64,000 nt of DNA from Phyllostachys edulis (lineage: Eukaryota > Streptophyta > Magnoliopsida > Poales > Poaceae): positions 59,042,488 through 59,106,487 of the forward strand of contig CM070551.1 of the NCBI GenBank assembly GCA_036346405.1, written 5' to 3'. How positions within the stretch are numbered: position 1 is the first letter of the stretch; every line of letters begins with the position of its first letter. Position numbers and translations under genes: made by a program. Shown piece after piece: positions 1-8,284 of the stretch. A model generated the notes under the pieces. It had not been told where the DNA came from. It worked only from the letters and a program-made list of their open reading frames with translations, and did no database searches.

Positions 1-63
1 ATTCTTCCGATAGGCATAGTCGAGCCCATCGAAGACATGCGGCTTGGTCGAGTACTTATCCAT
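1..63 (-). CDS. gag: gag N-terminus of Copia element (partial)
   Basis: The minus-strand ATG at 63-61 opens a frame reading MDKYSTKP and then HVFDGLDY, which continues off the left edge. It matches the gag start of the Copia element at 10338 (MEKYSTKP). The ATG lies about 45 nt downstream of the primer binding site, as expected for a Copia gag. Only 21 codons are visible, so intactness cannot be judged. Confidence 0.7.
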   Translation of the reverse strand, partial: MDKYSTKPHVFDGLDYAYRKN

Positions 64-107
64 CGCCAAGTTCAGTGACCGGTTAAGATCAAGATTGAAC
101 TAACCGG

Positions 108-119
108 GCTCTGATACCA
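108..119 (-). other. Primer binding site (initiator tRNA-Met type)
   Basis: On the minus strand this reads TGGTATCAGAGC, the usual plant retrotransposon PBS complementary to the 3' end of initiator tRNA-Met. It lies 2 nt inside the LTR end at 122. Confidence 0.85.
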
Positions 120-339
120 CTTGTTGGACCGAAAAGGCGACTAGAGGGGGGGTGAATAGGAGCACGCTCACTTTTTCTCAAAAGATGGATTCAAATCGTA
201 ATTTGCAAATCACTCCAATAGCTATGGAAGCTATGAAGATGAATGCTCAAACGCAGTGGAAGACTTGTAATGAAACCACTCCTAAACCCTCAAAATACAG
301 CAGCAAACTCCCTGAAGAAATTCTGAAAAATCAGGGCAA

Positions 340-465
340 AAGGTACTACCACTGTTGTAAGTGCGGTACTACCTTTTACGTGCGGTACTACCGTTGTTGT
401 AAATGCGGTACTACCGCATCGCGGTACTACCGCAGGCAAAAATGCGGTACTACCTTTTGTCCTGA
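340..465. repeat. Cluster of GCGGTACTACCGC near-palindromes
   Basis: At least five copies of the core GGTACTACC occur in about 120 bp, several as full GCGGTACTACC or GGTACTACCGC half-sites around a central ACT/AGT. Further copies lie at about 1735-2035 in the same LTR. Confidence 0.8.
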
Positions 466-1026
466 CGATGAACAGAATCAGCCTGAAAACGAAGACGAAA
501 ATCGACGTAACTTTTAAACCGTGAGGCCAAACTCCACCAAATTTGGAACACACCTTCCTAAGGATATTAGGAACCTATTCCAATCGACGATTGCAACAAA
601 TCAAAACAGGGTTCCTATCTTTTTCAGTTTGATCGAAGAAGGGTCAAAAACTAGGTCAAACCGAAAAACATGATCTAGCAACTTGCTCGTGGGTGATTGA
701 TGATCAAGATGATCCTAGATGGGTTCCCACATGTCACAGCAAGCTAAATCACGAAGAGAAACCAATCAAAAACTCGCGGATCAAAGAAATCCCCAAAATC
801 ACGAAATATAGGGCAAGAACGAAAAGAGACTCAATTTGGGAATCTTGCTTGGATTGATTTCGTGATTGATGTTTGGATTACAGCTACTCCATCAAGGGTA
901 GCAAAGCTCTAATCAAGAGCACACAATCAATCCTCTCTAGAACCCTAATCTCCACACCTAGCCAAAACAAAACTAGGGTTTCACAAAATAGCAAAAGGGT
1001 TGTAGGAGGTGCAACCACCCCCTCTT

Positions 1027-1036
1027 CTATTTATAG
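1027..1036 (-). promoter_or_regulatory. LTR TATA box
   Basis: The minus strand reads CTATAAATAG here. The equivalent position in the related LTRs reads CTATAAAAGG (9413 and 22601), so this is the probable core promoter marking the U3/R boundary. Confidence 0.6.
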
Positions 1037-1699
1037 TGGAGACTTAGACCTTCTAGAGAAACTAACCATAATGGGCCCCCGTTAAGCCCACACACAAACG
1101 GGTCACATACGCACTCCTTTTAAAGCGTCGTCTTCATCTGCGCGAAGCACTCGCTTGCTTCGCCACGTGTAGGTTGATCAACGGCTCTCATCATGTCGGC
1201 AAGTCTCTCCCATCCGGCTCCCACCAGAACCACCATGGCACTTGCACCGACCCCCGCGCCGCTTGATCCAACCAGTCGCACCGAACTGCCCGTTCGGTCA
1301 CCATTGTCCATTCGTACACGCTTGACTCCATTGACCTCACCCGCATCCCGATCGTTCGGACCTCGGCTCTCCAAGCCTAGTCCCGATCATCCTCGCCGCT
1401 GACTGTCGTTGGCCTCCAAGCTACCTGCACACCAATAGACAAAGAAATCGAATCCGGGAACAAGTTCTTCACAACTTGACCCACGTTAGTCAAAACATGC
1501 ATCATGCAACACATATGCCATGAAACCCATGAACTTGACCTAACCCATAACCATTTTACCAAGATGGCCCAACTTGAAAATGCAATCGGTACTACCATTG
1601 TGTTAAGGCCGTACTACCGATCAAGCGTAGTAATCAAGACCCATAATCGCGATCGTATCGCTCCTTAAGGAAATTCAAAACTTCCCAAAAACACCTGTT

Positions 1700-1943
1700 C
1701 TGGAAAAACCATACCGCTCACACGCGGTCGTTCCGTCATGCGGTACTACCGGCAACCATAGCGCGGTACTACCGCTCCTCGAGAAATCCAAAACACAAGT
1801 TACACTCGTTCTGGAAAAACCATACCGCTCACACGCGGTCGTTCCGTCATGCGGTACTACCGGCAACCATAGCGCGGTACTACCGCTCTTCGAGAAATCC
1901 AAAACACAAGTTACACTCGTTCTGGAAAAACCATACCGCTTTG
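1700..1943. repeat. 111 bp tandem duplication inside Copia LTR
   Basis: The unit starting CTGGAAAAACCATACCGC begins at 1700, again at 1811 and a third time, truncated, at 1922. The period is 111 bp and each full unit carries two GCGGTACTACCGC-type words. The first two copies are nearly identical, so the duplication is recent relative to the LTR. Confidence 0.85.
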
Positions 1944-2699
1944 CTTGCGGTAATACCGCCCAGCGGTACTACCGCCAAACACAAGCCGGTACTATCAAGA
2001 TCGCGTAGTACCGCGAATTACACGCCGGTACTACCGATTATCCTGACACTTGCTGAAAACAGGATTTCAACAAAACCGAAAACGATCGTTTCGACAAACC
2101 AAAGAAGCTATTGCCAATTGTACCATCACATTAAGATCGTGAGCATATCCCCATGATATCCACACTATGCTTCCTGTTCGTAGTTTGAAGATGATGAACA
2201 GTACATTTCCAACACATCTCTCCTCCGTTCTCTCTCCTCGGTCACTCATTTCCCGAGCCGACTATGTCACCGCGTGCCCCTTGGTTTCCTCTTCATATCC
2301 CTGGAATTCGGCCCTCAATCTCGCCACAAGCAAAAATTTTCCGCAAACGGTCCAACTACCTTCTGTCGCTATTTTCAGTGCCATTTTTGATTTCCCGATG
2401 ACATCGTCCACGCCATTGGCTTCACCTCACAACGTTCTACGCAGTGCTCCTTTCCTTTTCTCTGAAACACCCCCGGCTCATCGGTGCTACTATTCATCCG
2501 ACACTATTTTGCGCGCCGCCGCAGCACCGGACCTCCGCCGATGACGCGACCACCACCATTGGGTCCGTCTAGTTCCCGGGATTCCATTTTTGTGCTTCGC
2601 CGGTCACCACTCCTTTCCTCTCGCCCGGCGTCGCCATTTCTCCATGCACTGTGTGAGCTTGGTTACTATTCACGTTGCATGGCAAGCTACAGTGCCATG

Positions 2700-3350
2700 C
2701 AAGCTATACCTTATTTTCGAGATTTAAACTTATACAATTCCGTTCGTTGTCATACGAACTCCAAATCCGTTGATTCTTTCTCCTAAATTCATCAAAATTC
2801 ATCTACTATTTTTAGTATTTATTTCATAATTTTTAGATTTTATTTAATTTCCGTTAATTATTCGGTTCATTTTGCGTGTCGCCGCCGCCGACGGCCGACC
2901 TTGCGCATTCCACGACAACCCGGGTGAGCGTTGTGTTTCCCGAGGTTCCATCTTCAAATCGCCGCCAACCTCACTCGCTAAATCCTCTCCGTTTGCCCGG
3001 AACGCCGATGTTCGCTCGCTGAAGGTCTTCTCCGTCGGACTGCGTCGCCATCAAAGATCATCAGGCCGAACCGTCTACACCGTTGAGTTTGCCTCAACGT
3101 GTTCTATGCTGTACTTCTGTCGCCATGGCCATAAAGCTTTTTCTTTGTTTCCAGTCATCCGAAACCACAATTTCCGATGAATAGTACAACTTTCGGAATT
3201 ATATCATTTCATGTGATTTCCAAACTTCCCGGGGTTCGTTCTCCTTCATACGAACTCCGATTTCTTCGATTCAACTTCCTAAATTCATAAAAGTCGATAC
3301 CTTTCTATAAGTATTTATTTCATTATTTTAGGATTTTATTTGGATTTTAT
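2700..3350. repeat. Diverged direct duplication inside LTR-A
   Basis: The block around 2743-2870 (CATACGAACTCC, then CCTAAATTCAT, then an AT-rich run ending in ATTTTATTT) recurs about 490 bp downstream at 3235-3352 with clear but diverged similarity. It is an internal duplication of the LTR leader region. Confidence 0.6.
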
Positions 3351-4118
3351 TTGAATATTATTTGAATTCGGATCGTTTACGCGTATAGATTTCGACGACT
3401 TCGGACGACCGGATTTCAACACCATTTGAGAACATCGATTAATTAAGTAAGGAAAGTTACATTATTGATCATATTTCACCCATTATTTAAAATTATTTAT
3501 TCTATTTTAAATTATTGTTGCATGCTTATTTTTATCCGGTTATTTAAATTTCTGTTTTAAATTATAGTTATACCTAAATCCTTTGTACTGCCAATTTTGA
3601 CATTGAAATAAACGTACCTTGACACCTTAGAAGAAAATCTAGTTTATGCAATAGTATGAACTAGAAAGTTTTGGGAAAAATTATGCTTAGCCATGCTTAG
3701 ACCCGAAATACTTGATTTGGGGAATTTCAGCCAAAAATCAAATGTTGTTTAAAATGGTATCCATAGCATTGGTGTGCAATGGATGTTTGAAAAGGATTTT
3801 GGAAAAGCAAAAGTAAAGTTGGTTTGGACCTAGGCGAAATGGATGCTTGGTGGGTGCAGGATTATGCACGAGATCAATCCGGGAAGGATTGAGGCCCAGG
3901 GGTTATTTGGAAAGTCGCCCAAGTCAGTTAAGGACCGGTCTCTGAGCGATCCTTTGCTATGCCTATAATGGGCTATGCCTCACCGTACAACCACATGTCT
4001 CCAGAATGGGGCGTGGGATCTGGCTGATTAATTTGTAGAGTTCCATCGCAGCTTTAACTTTATGCATGCGTGGGTGGTCTTTCATGGCCTGTCTTGCATG
4101 AATATTTTATTCCCACCT

Positions 4119-4370
4119 GGCGCAAGAGGGGGCCCTGAACCTACGGATAGTTAGTCCAAAGGGGGTGAAACCTTAGCGAGGCTAGACTGCGGTGGAAGGA
4201 CGTATTGTAAAAGCCTTGTCATGAACTCTAGACTTCTTACCTTCGGCAGTGAGAGGTGGCATTGACGGATGCCGAACAAACTAGAGGAATCATGTCATGT
4301 GGGTAAAGTGTACAACCTCTGCAGAGTGTAAACCTATTCGAATAGCCGTGTCCACGGTCATGGACATGCT
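4119..4370 (+). other. Conserved structured LTR module, copy A
   Basis: The block starts GGCGCAAGAGGGG, continues with CCTTAGCG and GTAAAAGCCTTGTC, and ends with palindromes CTCTGCAGAG and CTATTCGAATAG. Between them is a foldable core: CATGA (4220-4224) can pair with TCATG (4290-4294), and CTCTAG (4226-4231) with CTAGAG (4281-4286). A hairpin CTTAC/GTGAG (4236-4253) has loop CTTCGGCA. A second hairpin GGCAT/ATGCC (4258-4273) has GACG in its loop. Copies B, C and D keep much of the fold with different bases. Confidence 0.65.
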
Positions 4371-5001
4371 AGCAAAGCCTCTCAAAGTTAGACTTTGGTT
4401 TTGTTTGAAAAGACTTTGTCAAATGGATTATGCAAATGGGAATTGGGCGGAAAGCCATGTGATAGGAGGGTATCCTTCACCATTCATGTGTGAATGTTAT
4501 CTGACTATAAAATTGATATATAAAATGAATTTTAGTTATGTAATAACTGCTTTGGAACTTAGTACAAGTATTTAAAGAAAATGCTACTTTATGCAAATCA
4601 ACCATATTAAGCCATCCTTTGTTACATCCATGTATGCATGTCATTCTGTTATTTCACGGGTGTAACTTGCGAGCACGGTAGTTGTGCTCATACTTGCTTT
4701 ATGCAAACAAATTTTAGAGGAGAAGAACTTTACTACCGGTGTGGATCTCGACGACTAGGCCGCTACCCCAGTCGATTGCATGTGGCAGATTAACTGGACT
4801 CTACTACAACTTCTTCGTTTTCCGCTGTGTTCTTTATTGTTGGCATGTAAGCATCTTTTGTAATAAACTCTGTTGGTTATTAATAAAGTTATATGATTTA
4901 TGGATATTACCACATTTGTTTACTGTGTGAACTAGCTACTGATCATAGGACTAGTTCAGAAATGCACAGAGGATTTGGGAGTGTTAATCCCGGGTCCGAC
5001 A

Positions 5002-6940
5002 ACCACCTCTTGGTCTTTTTGCAAAGACCACCCTCTCGGCCATGATCCCCTCTTGATCGTGTCTCGCCCCCCTTTGCTTGGATCTCCTTTCTCGTTGGGA
5101 TCTCTTGCTTTCTGGTTTTGGTTTAGTTCTTTTAAGTTCTTTTCTTGGAGCTGTTTTGTTTATTTGGTTCTTTTCAAAATGTGTAGATTCCAACTTCATG
5201 GAGGAGTACCTAGACCCAGCAGCCTCTACCGAAGCCTCGCCACTCTTTAACGATGGCAAGTCGCAGACCTTTGATCATGTTGTACCTAGCTTTCTAAAGT
5301 ATATTGTCTTCTATCAACATGCATGGCTATTTTTATAGAAATGGTTTGCACAGTAGCTAAATCCCTCTTTGACAGTATGCCTCCTTGAATAATTATGCTC
5401 AACATGTTGACATGTTCCCTTGGACACCATAGTACAGGTAATCTTAGTTGGTACTGTTTTGGTATTACCAACCTGGGAGCATATTTATGCTTAGTCCTGC
5501 TTTAGATGCGTTAGCCTCGAGAATCATGAATCAATATTGATAAACTTGACTAATTGAACTATGGAATCGTGGTGAGATACCACTATTGAGCAATTGTGCT
5601 GGTTAGCCACAGTTGTGTTGATCGTGGTGGGTAGCCATTGTTGTAAAACTTATTGTGCTAGGACCAGGGAGGTTTTTGGCTGGGTTGAACCCAAAATGTT
5701 TTCTCACTCGGGCGAGTGATCATGCAGTAAAGGGGGTGCTATACACACATTGGGATGAGGTTGTCTCGCCTGAATGGTCTAAGGACTTAATTTTCTGTTC
5801 CATTGATTTGGGTCTTCCATGCAACCACAAGACCATTTTATGGGGGTGGTCTGGGCCAACTAATTAGCAATGTCTGGTCTAGTTTTGTTTTGGTGGAAGT
5901 GAGCCTGGGTTACATGCTCACACTTGGCGCAAGAGGGGGTTTAAATCTGGTGGATGGTTAGACCAAAGGAAGCGAAACCTTAGCGGGCAGAACCATACTA
6001 GGTCAGAGCTTTGTAAAGGCCTTGTCACGCTCTCTAGACTACTCACCTTCGGAAGTGAGCAAGGGTTCCGACGGGAACCCGACCAGCTAGAGAGGTCGTG
6101 AATTGTGGGTAAAGTTGTACACGTCTGCAGAGTGTAAAATCTATTCGAATAGCCAAGTCCTTGGTTATGGACAATGCTTGGAACAATTGCATGAGGGGTA
6201 GTTTTTCTCAAAAGAGGTCTTGGGAGCTCTAGAGTGGTCCCGGGGTGCTCCAGAGTTGGTGCTCTAGGGTGGTCATGGAGCTCTAGGGTGATCGTGGGTG
6301 CTCTGAAGTTGCTGCTCTAGAGAGTTCGTGGGAGTGGTCCTGGTTGTGGGTGCGACCAAGCCTTCCACTAGTGGTCTTGGGAGTGAGTTGGTGCTCGCGA
6401 CCTCCTTCAAAACAAATGTACTTATGTATTACTCTTTCAACTTAAGCTTTGCAATCTACTTATACTATTCACTGTCAATTATTGCTTTTTACAAACTAAA
6501 CCTATAGCTCTCCTTGTCAAGCCATGCATGAATATTATTTGCATACTTGTTCCCTGCGACTTGCTAAGTATATTCAATGTACTCATGGCTTTAAGCCCTC
6601 TGTTTGAGCAGTGGCCGAAGATGACCAATGGTGCACCGACCTCTTTAAAGAGGAGTTCTATGAAGAACAAGCCTTCTAGGGGACGTCCTCCGCTCGATAG
6701 CCTGTGGGCTTGCCAGATGACTCTACGTGTTTTGTTGTTCCACTGCTAGTGTTTTGTTGTCTGTTTTTTTTTTGTAAGACCATGGCTGCAACCTCTGTAA
6801 ACAATCTTGACCATAAGGTCCTTGTTAATATAAGTTAATTTGTTTGCTTCATCTTAAGCTTGTCATGTGGTTGTGATTTCACCTATGTTGATCTGTGCGA
6901 GCTAGCTACTGATCTTGAGACTAGCTCAGTGCATAGGGGC
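5002..6940 (+). repeat. LTR-B: fragment of a second Gypsy LTR of the same superfamily
   Basis: From about 5130 onward this aligns by eye with 34770-36340 of the solo LTR at 33475, through the same landmarks: GACCCAGCAGCC/GACCCGACAACC, TTTGATCATGT, CTTGGACACCATAG, GGCGCAAGAGGGG, CTATTCGAATAG and CTAGCTACTGATC. The 5' part is absent and LTR-A ends exactly where LTR-B resumes, so LTR-A looks inserted into LTR-B. The right end does not show the expected TCGACA terminus; similarity fades near 6935-6940. No gene is supported here. Confidence 0.6.
5926..6179 (+). other. Conserved structured LTR module, copy B
   Basis: This copy has the strongest fold. CTCTCTAG (6030-6037) pairs with CTAGAGAG (6087-6094), extended by CACG (6026-6029) with CGTG (6097-6100). 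Hairpin CTCAC/GTGAG (6042-6059) has loop CTTCGGAA. Hairpin GGGTTCC/GGAACCC (6063-6080) has a GACG tetraloop. The palindrome CTATTCGAATAG is at 6141-6152. Stem sequences differ from copies A, C and D while pairing is largely kept. Confidence 0.7.
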
Positions 6941-7092
6941 TGGGACCTCCAAGAGGTCTTTGAGATCTCCTGGGTGGTCCTGGAGGACCTCCTCTCAGGG
7001 TATGCTTGGAGGACCTCCCAGACCTTCGGGTGGTCCTGTTGGACCTCCCTAGGTGGTCCTGGGAGACCTCTTCGGGTGCATCCCGAGAAGGT
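6940..7092. repeat. GGTGGTCCT/AGGACCTCC palindromic repeat patch
   Basis: Repeated half-sites GGTGGTCCT and GGACCTCC alternate in both orientations over about 150 bp, giving imperfect palindromes such as GGTCCTGGAGGACC. The arrangement resembles the palindrome arrays in the Sirevirus LTRs elsewhere in this window but uses another word, so this may be a Sirevirus LTR remnant. That origin is inference. Confidence 0.5.
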
Positions 7093-7142
7093 CCCTACAT
7101 TGGATTTGAGGAACTTGCATGCATCCCTATTTTTTTAATTAA

Positions 7143-7388
7143 ATGAATAAAATAAACTTTAATTATGAGATCCGGGAGGAGGAACGCTGCAACGATGAGC
7201 ACAATGAGCATATCCGTCGGGAGGACAAAGCTCATCTCGAGGTGTGCAGGCGCAGGGAGCGCGAGGCTCGTGAGAGGGAGCGCGAGAAAAATAGGGAAAT
7301 GGCGGCCGAGGCCAAGGCGGCCGGCGAGCCTATATTGCAAGTAGTTCTGGTAATGTGCAAGCCTATCATGCCATGTGACCATGTGTAG
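7143..7388 (+). CDS. Orphan charged coiled-coil-like reading frame, probable fragment
   Basis: An 81-codon frame starts at an ATG in AT-rich DNA. Its middle (residues about 10-60) is rich in Arg, Glu and Lys (for example REREAREREREKNREMAAEA), which predicts a charged alpha-helical or coiled-coil segment. Local base composition is GC-richer than both flanks. The segment lies between two copies of ATGAATAAAATAAACTT (7143 and 7738), so it may be a captured or duplicated piece. I do not recognise the family. No start context or partner gene supports expression. It could be a transposon or gene exon fragment. Confidence 0.25.
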   Translation: MNKINFNYEIREEERCNDEHNEHIRREDKAHLEVCRRREREAREREREKNREMAAEAKAAGEPILQVVLVMCKPIMPCDHV

Positions 7389-8284
7389 CGTGCTTCTATC
7401 TTCAGACCCTAATGTAGTTCTGGTTCCGTGCAAGCCTATATTGCAAGTATGCCTCTTCTAGTGGAATCTCGGAAAGAACCATTCACACCAACATTGAATC
7501 CTCCATGTTTTAGGGCATCTTCATAATCACAACGAGCATTCTCAGCCCCTTCAATTGCATTCTGTATAACTACACCATAGTGAAGTAACGTGATCAAGAA
7601 CCGTAGCGACCAAGATATTATTTTTTCAGTTCTCCTGTTTTTTTCAGAGTCTTTTGAAAACTTCAAAAAAATCATTTGTATTTTATTGGATTAATTAGAG
7701 CTTAATTGCAAATTTCATAAAATGAAAAACAATTTAAATGAATAAAATAAACTTCAATTAAATTCAATTTTTTTAATTAAATCTCTTCATGTTCCAAGTT
7801 TTTTTTTGGAATTTTCTGATTTTTTTTAAATTACTTTTTTCCACTTTTATTTTCTTTCTCTCTCCTTGTACCTCATGCCGTGTGGGAGGGTAGGGTCTTC
7901 TTAGTGGGGATGGCAAGATCTTGCTACTACTGTTCGCGATGGCGGCTGACTTTCTTCTTTGCTTCACTCGATAATGATGGGTGGCGGAGGGGCTAAATCC
8001 GGAATTTCGTGGGTGAGGAGGCTAGTTTAGGAATTAGGGTGGCATAGGGGGGCCAATAGTGTCCAGATTCCAAGAAGCTGTAAGCGGACCGGCACACACT
8101 TAGTGGATTTTTCTTTGTTTTTTCCTCCAAGATCATATGCCCCGTATACCTATCATACCGTGCTAGACTAATCCATATTTCTCATGCTTACCAAAAAATC
8201 GTCACAAAAGCCCCAAACCTTTAATGAAAAATGTATATATTACCCCTCGAATTAAGGGATTGTCAACTTAACCTCATGGACTAC
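7389..8284. other. No supported gene; AT-rich unclassified DNA
   Basis: This stretch holds long T and A runs and no frame that I can relate to a protein family. A direct repeat of ATGAATAAAATAAACTT lies at 7738 (other copy at 7143). The right edge ACTAC (8280-8284) is the left target-site duplication of the Copia element. Confidence 0.5.

Larger units (their letters stand above)
1..2164 (-). mobile_element. Sirevirus-like Ty1/Copia retrotransposon, 5' end (rest lies left of window)
   Basis: Read on the minus strand this is a complete 5' LTR (2164 to 122), a tRNA-Met type primer binding site and the first codons of gag. The same order and wording occur in the better preserved element that starts at 8285, including the LTR start TGTGGATATC, the LTR end TCCAACA and the first gag residues. 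The element continues beyond position 1, so its body and 3' LTR are not seen. Its outer LTR end abuts LTR-A sequence at 2165, which suggests it inserted into that older LTR. The Sirevirus assignment rests on the palindrome-rich LTR and on similarity to the 8285 element. Confidence 0.85.
122..2164 (-). repeat. 5' LTR of Sirevirus-like Copia element (2,043 bp)
   Basis: On the minus strand the LTR starts TGTGGATATC (at 2164) and ends TCCAACA (at 122), the same termini as the LTRs of the 8285-23447 element. It contains clusters of the near-palindromic word GCGGTACTACCGC at its two ends and a 111 bp tandem duplication. Maize Sireviruses are known to carry arrays of short palindromes in their LTRs, and this one has the same architecture with a different word. 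Open frames inside it are by-products of the repeats. Confidence 0.85.
2165..5001 (+). repeat. LTR-A: 3' part of a long Gypsy (Tekay/Del-like) LTR
   Basis: The right end reads CACAGAGGATTTGGGAG and finishes in GGGTCCGACA at 5001. This matches the ends of the LTRs at 33475-36391 and, inverted, 13931-17239. It contains the shared module with GGCGCAAGAGGGG and CTATTCGAATAG (4119-4370). No matching LTR start is visible. The left side meets the Copia LTR at 2165, so the missing start probably lies off-window on the far side of that Copia insertion. No PBS follows 5001, so it is a solo LTR or an LTR fragment. No gene is supported in this stretch. Confidence 0.65.

Noticed and set aside
290..553. 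Minus-strand frame over the GGTACTACC cluster
   Set aside because: Repeated VVVP/GSTA residues are the translated palindromes.
7436..7675. 79-codon minus-strand frame with a protein-like middle
   Set aside because: No recognisable motif, no splice or start context, and it lies in unclassified AT-rich DNA; too weak to list.
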